A stretch of DNA of 64,000 nt from an uncultured Lachnospiraceae bacterium (GTDB lineage Bacteria > Bacillota > Clostridia > Lachnospirales > Lachnospiraceae). Both the position numbers and the translations under genes were made by a program. The DNA is taken from contig CANQEL010000004.1 in assembly GCA_947594855.1 (NCBI GenBank), positions 110,845 to 174,844 on the forward strand, in the 5' to 3' direction. Shown here piece after piece: positions 1 to 9,404 of the stretch; position 1 is the first letter of the stretch; each line of letters opens with the position of its first letter. A model generated the notes under the pieces. It ran no database searches, was not told the origin of the DNA, and saw only the letters and a program-made list of their open reading frames with translations.

Positions 1-2
1 TT

Positions 3-1292
3 TTAAATAATCCTTATAATAAGGCGCAGGAGATATTTTCGGAATATACAAGACGCGGAAGTATACTTTCGGCAGACGGCGAGGTAATTGCGGAAACTGT
101 TACAGATGACGAAGGCAATGAAATACGTAAATATCCGTATAATAATATGTTTGCGCATGCGGCAGGGCATTTTGATAATGGTAAAACGGGACTTGAAGCA
201 CAGTACAACGTGTATATGCTGAATTCAGGAATTAATCCTGTAGTATCGGCTTTAAATGAACTGAAAGGTGAGAAAAATCCCGGAGACAATCTTGTAACCA
301 CGCTCAATACTGCGATTCAGAAGGCGGCATATGACGCCCTGGGGAGTCATAGAGGCGCGGTAATAGCGATGGAACCTGAAAGCGGAGAAATACTCTGTAT
401 GGTATCAAAGCCTGATTTTAATCCAAATACGATAAAAAGTAACTGGGATGACCTTATAGAAGATGATAATAATGAATCTGCGCTTCTTAACAGGGCTACA
501 CAGGGACTGTATCCGCCGGGTTCGACATTTAAACTTCTGACTCTGCTTGAATATATGCGTGAAAATCCGGGATACAACGATTTCTCGTTTTCCTGTAAAG
601 GTTCTGTAAGTGCAGACGGCTATAAAATAAACTGTTATAATAAAAAGCATCACGGAAATGAAGACTTAAAGGACGCATTTGCTTCATCATGTAACAGTGC
701 ATTTGCAACTATCGGAATGGGGCTTAATAAAAAACAGTTCCGCAATTTATGCAGTTCATTTCTCTTTAATGAAGAACTTCCGGTAAATTATGCATATAAG
801 GGAAGTACATTTTCATTTAATAAGAATTTTACAACAGGAGAGGTAATGCAGACGGCAATAGGACAGGGTAAAACCCTTATTTCACCACTTCATAATGCAA
901 TTATCATATCGGCTGTTGCAAATGGAGGTTACATTGTTACTCCTCATATTGCAGATAAAATGGTAAATTCTTCAGGAAGAACGGTTAAAACATTTTCCTA
1001 TAAAAATGGTGAAACTGTAATTGCTCCTGAAGAGATAAGTTTTCTTAAGGAATGTCTTCTTGAGGTGACCGAAAAGGGAACCGGACATGCCCTGTCAGGG
1101 CAGGATTATACGGTATATGGAAAAACGGGAACCGCGCAGTTTGATTCGGGGGAAGAGTCACATGCCTGGTATATAGGGTATGCGGAGCTTAACGGTAAAA
1201 AAATAGCGGTAAGCATAATTGTTGAAAGGGCAGGAACAGGAAGCGATTATGCCGTGCCGGTTGCAAAAAAAATATTTGATGCGTACTATTGA
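3..1292 (+). CDS. Penicillin-binding protein transpeptidase (PbpA/FtsI-like), 5' end cut by window edge
   Basis: Class B penicillin-binding protein that cross-links peptidoglycan outside the membrane. The track starts it at 147, but the frame is open from base 3 and encodes a typical dimerisation-domain stretch (RRGSILSADGEVIAET), so the N-terminal membrane anchor lies left of the window. The three active-site motifs are present in order: STFK (nucleophile serine, after YPPG), SCN and KTGT. The C-terminus is complete (TGA). Family members are usually 450-550 aa, often downstream of an FtsW/RodA gene; that neighbour is not visible. Family assignment is sure; the exact paralogue is not. Confidence 0.93.
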   Translation, partial: LNNPYNKAQEIFSEYTRRGSILSADGEVIAETVTDDEGNEIRKYPYNNMFAHAAGHFDNGKTGLEAQYNVYMLNSGINPVVSALNELKGEKNPGDNLVTTLNTAIQKAAYDALGSHRGAVIAMEPESGEILCMVSKPDFNPNTIKSNWDDLIEDDNNESALLNRATQGLYPPGSTFKLLTLLEYMRENPGYNDFSFSCKGSVSADGYKINCYNKKHHGNEDLKDAFASSCNSAFATIGMGLNKKQFRNLCSSFLFNEELPVNYAYKGSTFSFNKNFTTGEVMQTAIGQGKTLISPLHNAIIISAVANGGYIVTPHIADKMVNSSGRTVKTFSYKNGETVIAPEEISFLKECLLEVTEKGTGHALSGQDYTVYGKTGTAQFDSGEESHAWYIGYAELNGKKIAVSIIVERAGTGSDYAVPVAKKIFDAYY

Positions 1293-1318
1293 AATACTAT
1301 GTCCATTTATGATATACT
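1289..1318 (+). promoter_or_regulatory. Putative sigma-A promoter for the NUDIX gene
   Basis: TTGAAA (1289-1294) and TATACT (1313-1318) are separated by 18 bp and overlap the stop codon of the preceding gene. Read by eye only. Confidence 0.5.
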
Positions 1319-1375
1319 ACTTATAGTTATGTACACACCATGTGTCTATACAGACAATTACAGGAGGCGCTTGCA

Positions 1376-1828
1376 ATGATTGAAGCAACGAGCTGTGGTG
1401 GTGTGGTTATATTCCGTGGTAAGATTCTGCTTTTATACAAGAATTACAGAAATAAATATGAAGGCTGGGTGTTGCCGAAAGGGACTGTAGAAGATGGCGA
1501 GGAGTATAAAGAGACAGCCATTCGTGAAGTTAAGGAAGAATCCGGCGCAGATGCGTCAATTATTAAGTACGTAGGTAAAAGTCAGTATTCATTTAATGCA
1601 CAGAATGATACGGTTCTCAAAAATGTTCACTGGTACCTGATGATGGCTGACAGCTACTACAGTAAACCACAACGCGAGGAATATTTTGTTGATTCCGGAT
1701 ATTATAAATACCATGAGGCTTATCATCTGCTTAAATTTATTAATGAAAAGCAGATTCTGGAAAAAGCCTATATGGAATATCTAGACCTCAAAAAAAGTAA
1801 TTTATGGGGTAATAAAAAATATTTCTGA
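1376..1828 (+). CDS. NUDIX hydrolase
   Basis: Hydrolyses a nucleoside diphosphate linked to another moiety; the substrate is not predictable. The Nudix box fits GX5EX7REUXEEXGU exactly (GTVEDGE, seven residues, REVKEESGA) at about residues 34-56 of 150. I start it at ATG 1376, not the track start 1340, because AGGAGG lies just upstream and the protein then begins MIEATSCGGVVIF, as usual for the family. It stands alone, with its own promoter-like sequence and a strong hairpin terminator downstream. Confidence 0.9.
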   Translation: MIEATSCGGVVIFRGKILLLYKNYRNKYEGWVLPKGTVEDGEEYKETAIREVKEESGADASIIKYVGKSQYSFNAQNDTVLKNVHWYLMMADSYYSKPQREEYFVDSGYYKYHEAYHLLKFINEKQILEKAYMEYLDLKKSNLWGNKKYF

Positions 1829-1849
1829 ATATGTACAGCTACTAAAATC

Positions 1850-1887
1850 AAACTTCCATGAGACTTGTATGTTTCATGGAAGTTTTT
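1850..1887 (+). terminator. Rho-independent terminator after the NUDIX gene
   Basis: A perfect 12-bp stem (AAACTTCCATGA / TCATGGAAGTTT) around a 12-nt loop runs into a T-rich stretch. The track start of the next ORF (1865) lies inside this hairpin, arguing against that start. Confidence 0.85.
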
Positions 1888-1951
1888 AGTTTTACTCATA
1901 TACTTTAATTGCATTACATATATTATAAGAAAACCATATAGGTGCATTAAT

Positions 1952-3346
1952 TTGGACAATGACTGTAAATATCAGAAAAGTGCTGCGTACATATACGAAT
2001 ATGTACCGTCTCTTTCATTGAGAAAAGCACATGAACTTGTATGTGCCCTTAAAATGGAGAAACCTGGTAAAGACTTTTTTATGGAGCTGGCTGATGTATA
2101 TTCAAATAAAAATATTAATCAGGAGTACATATGTCTGGAAATGGCAGAAAATGGCATACAGACTGTGAGAATGAAAAGAATTGAGCAAATGGAAGGATTC
2201 CGTGTACAGCCTTTTACAGGTATACGGTTTAACGGTGATGTGCATGAATGTAACAGACTTATAAAAAACATAAGGTGCGATAACGATATATACCTGTATT
2301 CCGAAAAAGAAGATATAGATGAAATGACTGTTTTCTGGCTGAGGCTTGCGCTTTACGAAGATAATGGCACAGGTATAGTTTTCAGTAGTTTCAGGGATAT
2401 GACATATGATGAAAACACTATGTATGCCCCATATGAAAACATTGCGGCGGGCACGTCGGAATCATTTATTATGAGACGTGATTTCATTGATAATGCAGGA
2501 CTTTTTGACCAGTCTTTTGAACATATGCAATATGCGGTATTTGATTACTGTATGAGGGCGCTTGAACTTGGATTAAGGAATATTACTGCTAAAAACAGCA
2601 GATTCGGCAAAACCTCCGATATCTGCATAAATAATGTGGACGAAAGGCGTTTTTTTAAAAAATGGCATATAAATACATGGAAATTGTATAAGGAAAACAG
2701 GAAAATACATCCGCTTATACATAAAAAACAGGATGAAAGTTTTAGTATGCTTTCTGTAGGATGCGGTATAGGAAAACTGCTTTCCAATATAAAAGGCATA
2801 TATCCGAACATCCGGGTTCTGGGAGCGGAAGACGACGAATATGCATTTGTCTATGGAGACAGGCTTATTCCATATATAACAGGCAGAATATATGATATAT
2901 CAGACTATATCCATACGCTTATATTATGCGGAAGGGAGAAATGTTTTGATTATATATTGCTTGAAAGCGTGCTGGAGCATATAAATGATCCTGTGGATTA
3001 TCTGAAAAATATAAGCAGGAATCTTACGGAAGAGGGAAAGATTATCGTATGTATACCGAATATAATGCACCATTCGGTAATAGCGGGGCTTTTAAGAGGC
3101 AATTTTACATATGGCAGAACCGGACTCATATACGAAGGCTGTACGCACTTTTATACATATAACGAGGCAAAAAAACATTTTTATGATGCCGGGCTTACAG
3201 TTGAAGAATGTTTCTTTTCCCTGTATGAAAATGAAAATTCAAAAAAAGACAGGGAAATGATAAATAAAATAATTAAAATAAAAGATGCAGCGTGTGAAGT
3301 TATGTTTAATGCATATGAATATTTCTTTTTATTAAAAAGATATTAA
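1952..3346 (+). CDS. Glycosyltransferase-like / class I SAM methyltransferase protein
   Basis: Probable modifier of a cell-surface glycan. The C-terminal half is a class I methyltransferase: a SAM-binding motif I (LSVGCGIGKLL), then FDYILLESVLEHINDP and a post-motif strand KIIVCIPN, as in UbiG/Methyltransf_11 proteins. The N-terminal half has GT2-like features (IMRRDFIDNAGLFDQSF, a pattern of glycosyltransferase 2 domains) but no clear DXD, so it may be degenerate. I use TTG 1952 because AGGTG is 8 nt upstream and the track start lies in the previous terminator. Neighbouring surface-polysaccharide genes suit this role. Substrate unknown. Confidence 0.7.
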   Translation: MDNDCKYQKSAAYIYEYVPSLSLRKAHELVCALKMEKPGKDFFMELADVYSNKNINQEYICLEMAENGIQTVRMKRIEQMEGFRVQPFTGIRFNGDVHECNRLIKNIRCDNDIYLYSEKEDIDEMTVFWLRLALYEDNGTGIVFSSFRDMTYDENTMYAPYENIAAGTSESFIMRRDFIDNAGLFDQSFEHMQYAVFDYCMRALELGLRNITAKNSRFGKTSDICINNVDERRFFKKWHINTWKLYKENRKIHPLIHKKQDESFSMLSVGCGIGKLLSNIKGIYPNIRVLGAEDDEYAFVYGDRLIPYITGRIYDISDYIHTLILCGREKCFDYILLESVLEHINDPVDYLKNISRNLTEEGKIIVCIPNIMHHSVIAGLLRGNFTYGRTGLIYEGCTHFYTYNEAKKHFYDAGLTVEECFFSLYENENSKKDREMINKIIKIKDAACEVMFNAYEYFFLLKRY

Positions 3347-3387
3347 AACTCCCATTAACCGGCAGAAGCGGAAATTTTTGCCGAAAC

Positions 3388-3416
3388 TTGAATTTTTATC
3401 AGGATAATGCTATACT
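3388..3416 (+). promoter_or_regulatory. Putative sigma-A promoter for the MBOAT-SGNH pair
   Basis: TTGAAT (3388-3393) and TATACT (3411-3416), spacing 17 bp, about 40 bp before the start codon. Confidence 0.6.
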
Positions 3417-3457
3417 GTGAAACGCATAATAAATAATTGGCCAATGGGAGGATGCCG

Positions 3458-4912
3458 ATGGATTTTTTGAGCATAGCATTTTATATTTTTTTACCTGTAT
3501 TTTTTGCAGCATATTATCTTGTTAAGGCAGAATACAGATATATTATTATCCTGGCAGGGAGTTATATTTTTTATGGTTACGGCAATCCGTCATTACTTAT
3601 CTTTTTGCTGGCAACAACAGTAATAACTTATTTTGCGGGACTTTTAATAGCAAAATATCCGCAGAGAAAAATTCTGGTTACTGCATTTTTGCTTAATATT
3701 CTTATATTACTGGTATTCAAATATACCAATTTTGCTATTGGTAATCTGAATTTTATAGCCAAAAGGCTGGGAGGAATATTTACCCTGAGCAAAAAGAACT
3801 GGATATTACCGGTAGGACTTTCATTTTATATTTTTCAGTCGTGTACATATCTTACAGATGTTTATAGAAAAAAGATAAGGGCGGAGAAAAATCCGCTTTT
3901 GTATGCGTCGTTTGTGTCATTTTTCCCTACAATATTGTCGGGCCCTATCCAAAAATCAAGGGAGCTGCTGCCTCAATTAAAAAATCCCGGTAAGTTTGAT
4001 TATATTGAAGCAAAAAAAGGAACGATACTTTTTATATGGGGATTGTTTGAAAAAATTATGATAGCAAATAATCTTATGACGGTAGTCAATAAGATATACG
4101 GTGATATTTCGTCTTACGGGCGGATTTATCATCTTTTGGCAGCCGTAAGCTTTTCGCTTTATATTTATGCTGATTTTTCTTCATATTCCGATATGGCAAG
4201 AGGTATTTCAAAAATTATGGGCATCAGTATTACAAGAAACTTCAACAATCCTTATCTGTCTGTCAGTACAAGCGAGTTCTGGAACAGATGGCATGTAAGT
4301 TTAAATGACTGGTTTCGTGAGAATATATATATACCGCTGGGAGGAAACCGTAAGGGAACGCTGAGAAAATATATAAACGTTCTTGTAGTTTTCTTTGTCA
4401 GTGGTCTCTGGCATGGTGCGCAATGGCATTTTGTGGCATGGGGAGTCATAAACGGACTGCTTGTTGTTATAGGAACCATGCTGATGCCGCTAAAAAGAAA
4501 GATATACGGTATGGCAAGAATTGACGAAAGTGCGGAAAGTATTGTTTTTTTAAAGAGGGCAGGAGTATTTATTCTTATAACCTTTACATGGATTTTCTTT
4601 CAAAACGGAATATATGATTCATTAAATATCATTAATTCAATAATACATATTAAGCCTATCGACTTTTTTGACCCCAACCTGTTGAATGTATCGGGAACTG
4701 CGGTTACGACATTTGTGACTATGATTGCAGTGGTGTTGTTTTGTACAATTCAGATAAAAAGACAAAAAGAAGCGTATTATTTTGAAAAATTTAATAAACA
4801 GCCTGAAGTATTTCAGGTTATGCTTCTGGCTGTGCTGGTTGTCGTATGTATATTTTCAGCTTATTTGCCAAGCGCTGAAGTAAATACCGGATTTTTGTAT
4901 TTTCAGTTTTAA
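3458..4912 (+). CDS. MBOAT family O-acyltransferase (AlgI/DltB-like)
   Basis: Polytopic membrane enzyme that passes acyl groups, usually acetyl, across the membrane to a surface polymer. Many hydrophobic helices are visible. The MBOAT core is clear: WNRWHVSLNDWFRENIYIPLGG, then SGLWHGAQWHF with the presumed catalytic histidine, at about residues 275-330 of 484. The start is ATG 3458, 6 nt after GGGAGG; the track's TTG 3437 lies before that site. The SGNH-like gene follows after 14 bp, the usual acyltransferase plus accessory esterase/transferase pairing. The acetylated polymer is not identified. Confidence 0.9.
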   Translation: MDFLSIAFYIFLPVFFAAYYLVKAEYRYIIILAGSYIFYGYGNPSLLIFLLATTVITYFAGLLIAKYPQRKILVTAFLLNILILLVFKYTNFAIGNLNFIAKRLGGIFTLSKKNWILPVGLSFYIFQSCTYLTDVYRKKIRAEKNPLLYASFVSFFPTILSGPIQKSRELLPQLKNPGKFDYIEAKKGTILFIWGLFEKIMIANNLMTVVNKIYGDISSYGRIYHLLAAVSFSLYIYADFSSYSDMARGISKIMGISITRNFNNPYLSVSTSEFWNRWHVSLNDWFRENIYIPLGGNRKGTLRKYINVLVVFFVSGLWHGAQWHFVAWGVINGLLVVIGTMLMPLKRKIYGMARIDESAESIVFLKRAGVFILITFTWIFFQNGIYDSLNIINSIIHIKPIDFFDPNLLNVSGTAVTTFVTMIAVVLFCTIQIKRQKEAYYFEKFNKQPEVFQVMLLAVLVVVCIFSAYLPSAEVNTGFLYFQF

Positions 4913-4926
4913 AGAGAGGAAAGCGT

Positions 4927-5862
4927 ATGAAATATTTAAGATTTCTTTTGGGTTTGATAACTGCAGCAATTATTATGTTTGCAGCAACCGTAGCCGGAAT
5001 AATTTGTATTCCGCAAAATGTTTTTGATTCAAATTATACAAGTTTGATACAGGAAAAATTTGAGATATTAAAGAATACAAACGAGCCAAAAATCATAATG
5101 GTGGCCGGCAGCAGTTCCGCTTTTGGCCTGAATCAGGATATGCTGGAAGAAAAAACGGGATATAAAGTTGCAAACTTAGGACTGCATGCGGGGTTTGGGC
5201 ATCTGTTTGTATCTGAACTGGCAAAACAGGGTATAAACCCAGGCGATATAGTGTTGTTAGGTTATGAATATGACTGGCAGGTTAAATATGGATTTACGCG
5301 GGTAGGCGCTGACCTTATTATGTCGGGAATAGATGATAATATTGGAATGTACCGCTACCTGCCGCCGGAAATTCTGAAGAAATGCCTGGGATATTTATTT
5401 ACGTATGCATCGCAAAAAAGAAATTATACTCCTGCAACAGGCATTTATTCAAGAGAAGCTTTTGACCCGGCAACAGGACAGATGACAATGGAGCGCGATT
5501 ATAGTATTGAATATAACAAAGAAACACATGGTGTTGTAGATATAAGCAATGTAAAGATTTCCAAAGATTCAGTAAAGTACTTAAAAGAATTCAAGAAGTT
5601 TATTGAGGACAGGGGCGCTGTTGTATATTTTGTCTCGCCTCCGCTGCTTGAGGACTGTATTGTGTGCGATTATTCTGAATTTACCAAATTAAAGGAACTG
5701 GAAGAAGAAAAGATTGGGATAGAATATATAAGTGATCCTCTTGAGTATATATATCCCAGTAAATATATATCCAATTCAAATTACCACTGTAACAGCGTCG
5801 GAGCCGATATACGGACAGAAATGCTTATAGAAGATTTGAGGGATGCATCCGTTATTGAATAA
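4927..5862 (+). CDS. SGNH-hydrolase-like membrane-anchored partner of the MBOAT protein
   Basis: Probably completes acyl transfer outside the membrane with the upstream MBOAT protein, as DltD/AlgJ/AlgX-type proteins do. One N-terminal membrane segment (about residues 5-30) is followed by an extracellular domain. A GDS-like block is seen as VAGSSSAFGLN (candidate nucleophile Ser), a second block as ANLGLHAGFG, and a C-terminal NYHCNSVGA resembling the block V His region, where the usual D..H is N-Y-H. Function is inferred from this pattern and the 14-bp spacing; no specific family name can be assigned. Confidence 0.7.
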   Translation: MKYLRFLLGLITAAIIMFAATVAGIICIPQNVFDSNYTSLIQEKFEILKNTNEPKIIMVAGSSSAFGLNQDMLEEKTGYKVANLGLHAGFGHLFVSELAKQGINPGDIVLLGYEYDWQVKYGFTRVGADLIMSGIDDNIGMYRYLPPEILKKCLGYLFTYASQKRNYTPATGIYSREAFDPATGQMTMERDYSIEYNKETHGVVDISNVKISKDSVKYLKEFKKFIEDRGAVVYFVSPPLLEDCIVCDYSEFTKLKELEEEKIGIEYISDPLEYIYPSKYISNSNYHCNSVGADIRTEMLIEDLRDASVIE

Positions 5863-5890
5863 ACCGATATAAACTAATATGTTTTTTTTG

Positions 5891-5919
5891 TTGAAAAAAG
5901 AAAAGGAGTTTGCTATAAT
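5891..5919 (+). promoter_or_regulatory. Near-consensus promoter for pfp
   Basis: TTGAAA (5891-5896) and TATAAT (5914-5919) with 17-bp spacing, 45 bp before the ATG. One of the strongest promoters in the window, as expected for glycolysis. Confidence 0.8.
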
Positions 5920-5964
5920 ACAGTACCGTAAAAGCAAATTTATAAATTTTCGGAGGTAAGGAAA

Positions 5965-7191
5965 ATGGGTAAGAATATTGTTGTTGGACAATCAGGCGGA
6001 CCAACAGCCGTTATTAATTCTTCTGTTGCAGGTGTATATGCACAGGCAAAAAAGCTTGGTATTGACAAAGTGTATGGTATGATTCACGGAATTGAAGGAT
6101 TCCTTGATGACAGGATATGTGACCTTGATGATTATCTTGCATCTCCTGAAGGTATTGAGATGCTTAAGAGAACACCATCTGCATTTCTTGGCTCGTGCCG
6201 TTTTAAAATGCCAAAAATCGAAGGCAACGAAGAAATCTACGACAAAATATTTGAGGTTATGGAAAAGCATGATATTGATTATCTGTTCTATTGCGGCGGT
6301 AACGATTCAATGGATACGGTAAAGATGCTTTCTGATTATGCGGCTGCACATGGAAAGAAGCAGAGATTCGTAGGAGTGCCGAAGACTGTTGATAACGACC
6401 TTCCTATAACAGATCATTGTCCGGGATATGGTTCAGCAGCAAAATATATTGCAACATCATTAAAAGAGGTTATTCGTGATAATTCTTCATTTGGTGTTAA
6501 AAAGCCTACAGTATGTATAGTTGAGATTATGGGCCGTAATGCAGGATGGCTTACAGCAGCTGCAGCACTGGCTAAGAGCGGTGACTGTGAAGGACCGGAT
6601 GCGATATATCTTCCGGAAAGGGTATTTGATATAGATAAGTTTGTAAATAAAATCGAAGAACTTTCAAAAACAAAGTCATCTATTGTAATTGCTGTATCTG
6701 AAGGCGTTAAGATATCAGACGGCCGTTATGTATGTGAGATTGGCCGTGAAGTTGCAGTAGATGCTTTTGGACACAAGCAGATGTCAGGTACAGCTGCAAA
6801 GCTTGCTGATATAGTTGCAGAGAGAACAGGTCTTAAAACACGTGCCATTGAGTTCTCAACACTTCAGAGATCAGCTACACATATTGCATCGCTTACAGAT
6901 ATTAATGAGGCGTTCCAGGTTGGAGCAGCAGCAGTTAAAGCGGCTGATGAAGGTAAGACTGCAATGATGATAACTCTTGACAGAAATGGTGACGACCCAT
7001 ATCAGTGTGGTACAAGCGCCCATGATATACATGACATTGCCAATGTTGAGAGAAAAGTTCCGGACGAATGGATTACAGAAGACGGATGTGGACTTACAGA
7101 TGAATTTGAAGCTTATGCAAGACCGCTTATAATGGGCGAGCTTACACCGCTTTTTGCCAATGGCGTGCCTGTTCATCTTGTTAGAAAATAA
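5965..7191 (+). CDS. pfp: 6-phosphofructokinase, probably pyrophosphate-dependent
   Basis: Phosphorylates fructose 6-phosphate to the 1,6-bisphosphate in the cytosol. The fold is clear: QSGGPTAVIN at the N-terminus, YCGGNDSMDTV, and PKTVDNDLP around the catalytic aspartate. In the family, Asp in the fourth place of GGxD and Lys in PKTVDND mark pyrophosphate rather than ATP use; ATP enzymes have GGDGS and PGTIDND. The length of 408 aa also fits the longer PPi class. Here the usual GGDD is GGND, a variant I believe common in clostridia. Fructose-bisphosphate aldolase follows with its own promoter, so consecutive glycolytic steps are neighbours. Confidence 0.9.
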   Translation: MGKNIVVGQSGGPTAVINSSVAGVYAQAKKLGIDKVYGMIHGIEGFLDDRICDLDDYLASPEGIEMLKRTPSAFLGSCRFKMPKIEGNEEIYDKIFEVMEKHDIDYLFYCGGNDSMDTVKMLSDYAAAHGKKQRFVGVPKTVDNDLPITDHCPGYGSAAKYIATSLKEVIRDNSSFGVKKPTVCIVEIMGRNAGWLTAAAALAKSGDCEGPDAIYLPERVFDIDKFVNKIEELSKTKSSIVIAVSEGVKISDGRYVCEIGREVAVDAFGHKQMSGTAAKLADIVAERTGLKTRAIEFSTLQRSATHIASLTDINEAFQVGAAAVKAADEGKTAMMITLDRNGDDPYQCGTSAHDIHDIANVERKVPDEWITEDGCGLTDEFEAYARPLIMGELTPLFANGVPVHLVRK

Positions 7192-7204
7192 TTTGCAAAA
7201 TAAT

Positions 7205-7233
7205 TTGCAAAATACTACCAGTAGAATTATAAT
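7205..7233 (+). promoter_or_regulatory. Promoter for fba
   Basis: TTGCAA (7205-7210) and TATAAT (7228-7233), 17-bp spacing, with an AGGAGA ribosome binding site downstream. Confidence 0.7.
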
Positions 7234-7263
7234 AGAAGAAAACTATGTAAAGGAGATAGAGAT

Positions 7264-8199
7264 ATGGCATTAGTTACAACAACAGAAATGTTCAAAAAGG
7301 CATATGCCGGCGGATATGCTATCGGGGCATTCAACGTAAATAACATGGAGATTGTACAGGGTATTACTGAAGCAGCAGGAGAGCTTAACTCACCTATTAT
7401 CCTTCAGGTATCTGCAGGAGCAAGAAAGTATGCACAGCACGAATACCTTGTTAATCTTGTAAAGGCAGCTTTGGAGCTTAATGATATTCCTATAGCTCTT
7501 CATCTTGACCATGGCGCAGATTTTGATATTTGTAAATCCTGTATTGACGGTGGATTTACATCAGTCATGATAGATGCTTCAGGCAAACCTTTTGAAGAAA
7601 ACATCGCTGTTACAAAGAAAGTAGTTGATTATGCGCATGATAAGGGAGTTGTAGTTGAAGCTGAGCTTGGAACTCTTGCAGGTGTTGAGGATGAAGTAAA
7701 AGTATCAGCTGAAGATTCAAGTTATACAAATCCTGATGAAGTTGAGGAATTCGTTAAGAGAACAGGCGTTGACTCACTTGCAATTGCAATTGGTACAAGC
7801 CACGGCGCATTCAAGTTTAAACCGGGAACCAAACCACAGCTTCGTTTTGACATTCTTGATGAGGTGTCTAAGAGGCTTCCTGAATTCCCTATCGTACTTC
7901 ATGGAGCTTCAAGCGTACCGCAGGAATATGTTAAGATTATAAATGAGAAGGGCGGCAATCTTGCAGATGCAATTGGTGTACCTGAGGACCAGCTCCGTCA
8001 GGCAGCAAGAAGTGCAGTATGTAAGATTAATATTGATTCTGACCTTCGTCTTGCAATGACAGCAGGTATCCGTCAGGTGCTTACAGATAATCCTGCAGCA
8101 TTTGACCCAAGAGAATATCTTAAAGTTGGCCGTGCTAACGTTAAGGCTATCGTTGCGCATAAGATTACAGAAGTACTTGGAAGTAATGGAAAGGCTTAA
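7264..8199 (+). CDS. fba: Class II fructose-1,6-bisphosphate aldolase
   Basis: Zinc-dependent cleavage of fructose 1,6-bisphosphate to dihydroxyacetone phosphate and glyceraldehyde 3-phosphate. The 311-aa protein carries the class II signatures GAFNVNNMEI near the N-terminus, ALHLDHGADF (catalytic Asp and a zinc His), VEAELGTLAGVED, and GTSHGAFKF with another zinc His, plus the late INIDSDLR segment. It lies 72 bp after pfp with a promoter between and a strong terminator after it. Full length and intact. Confidence 0.97.
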   Translation: MALVTTTEMFKKAYAGGYAIGAFNVNNMEIVQGITEAAGELNSPIILQVSAGARKYAQHEYLVNLVKAALELNDIPIALHLDHGADFDICKSCIDGGFTSVMIDASGKPFEENIAVTKKVVDYAHDKGVVVEAELGTLAGVEDEVKVSAEDSSYTNPDEVEEFVKRTGVDSLAIAIGTSHGAFKFKPGTKPQLRFDILDEVSKRLPEFPIVLHGASSVPQEYVKIINEKGGNLADAIGVPEDQLRQAARSAVCKINIDSDLRLAMTAGIRQVLTDNPAAFDPREYLKVGRANVKAIVAHKITEVLGSNGKA

Positions 8200-8230
8200 T
8201 TTTATAATTTAATTTATCTAAATTTATGGA

Positions 8231-8273
8231 GTTGCTGTAAAATAACATGTTATTTTGCAGCAACCCATTTTTA
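8231..8273 (+). terminator. Terminator after fba
   Basis: A 15-16 bp stem with one wobble (GTTGCTGTAAAATAAC / GTTATTTTGCAGCAAC) with a tiny loop, followed shortly by a T-run. Confidence 0.8.
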
Positions 8274-8300
8274 TAAAGGTAATTTTAAGGAGGATTTGCC

Positions 8301-9404
8301 ATGTATGATTACCTGATTGTGGGAGCAGGTCTGTTTGGTTCAGTATTTGCATACGAAATGACAAAAGCAGGTAAAAAATGTCTGGTAATAGACAAAAGAG
8401 AGCATATAGGCGGAAATATATATACAGAGGAAATTGAAGGTATAAATATACATAAATATGGCGCCCATATTTTTCATACGGGAAATAAAGAAATATGGGA
8501 TTATATAAACAGGTTTGCAGAATTTAACAGGTATACTAATTGTGTCGTTGCACGATATAAGGATGAACTATATAATCTTCCTTTTAATATGAATACATTT
8601 AATAAGCTCTGGGGTGTAATAACGCCAAAAGAGGCAAAACAAAAGATTGAAGAACAGATAAGAGAAGCAGGTATAACTAACCCGTCTAATTTGGAAGAAC
8701 AGGCGCTTTCGCTTGTTGGCCGTGATATATATGAGAAACTCATAAAAGGATATACTGAAAAACAGTGGGGTAAATCTGCTAAGGACCTTCCTTCATTTAT
8801 AATAAAAAGACTCCCGGTAAGATTCACTTACGATAATAATTATTTTAATGATAAATATCAGGGAATCCCGATAGGCGGTTATACGGGCATTATTGAAAAA
8901 ATGCTTGGGGATTGTGAAGTAATATTGTCTGAAGATTATTTTTCAGACAGAAAAAAATACGATAATATTGCGGCAAAAATTCTTTTTACCGGAATGATAG
9001 ACGAATATTTTGATTTCTGTTATGGAAATCTTGAGTACAGGACACTCAGGTTTGAAAATGAACTGCATGATACGGATAATTTTCAGGGAAATGCCGTAGT
9101 TAATTATACTGAATATGATATTCCTTATACCAGGATAATCGAACATAAGCATTTCGAGTTTGGAAAACAGGAAAAAACTATTATTACAAAAGAGTATCCT
9201 GATATATGGAAGCCGGGAATGGAGCCATATTACCCGGTTAATGATGAGAAAAATAATTCTCTTTATAATAAATATCTTAAACTCGCTGAAAAAAAAGAAA
9301 ATGTTATATTCGGTGGAAGACTTGGAATGTACAGATATCTTGATATGCATAATATAATAGAGGAAGCGTTAAAATGCTACAGGAGGGAAATGAAAGCATT
9401 ATGA
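8301..9404 (+). CDS. glf: UDP-galactopyranose mutase
   Basis: Flavoenzyme interconverting UDP-galactopyranose and UDP-galactofuranose for surface glycans. The 367-aa protein has the FAD-binding Rossmann motif VGAGLFGSVFA, then KREHIGGNIYTEE, YGAHIFHT (substrate/FAD region), KGYTEKQWG and a C-terminal FGGRLGMYRYLDM, all hallmarks of the family. AAGGAGG precedes the ATG. Its stop codon overlaps the start of the VanZ-like gene (ATGA), so the two are probably translationally coupled. Intact. Confidence 0.97.
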   Translation: MYDYLIVGAGLFGSVFAYEMTKAGKKCLVIDKREHIGGNIYTEEIEGINIHKYGAHIFHTGNKEIWDYINRFAEFNRYTNCVVARYKDELYNLPFNMNTFNKLWGVITPKEAKQKIEEQIREAGITNPSNLEEQALSLVGRDIYEKLIKGYTEKQWGKSAKDLPSFIIKRLPVRFTYDNNYFNDKYQGIPIGGYTGIIEKMLGDCEVILSEDYFSDRKKYDNIAAKILFTGMIDEYFDFCYGNLEYRTLRFENELHDTDNFQGNAVVNYTEYDIPYTRIIEHKHFEFGKQEKTIITKEYPDIWKPGMEPYYPVNDEKNNSLYNKYLKLAEKKENVIFGGRLGMYRYLDMHNIIEEALKCYRREMKAL

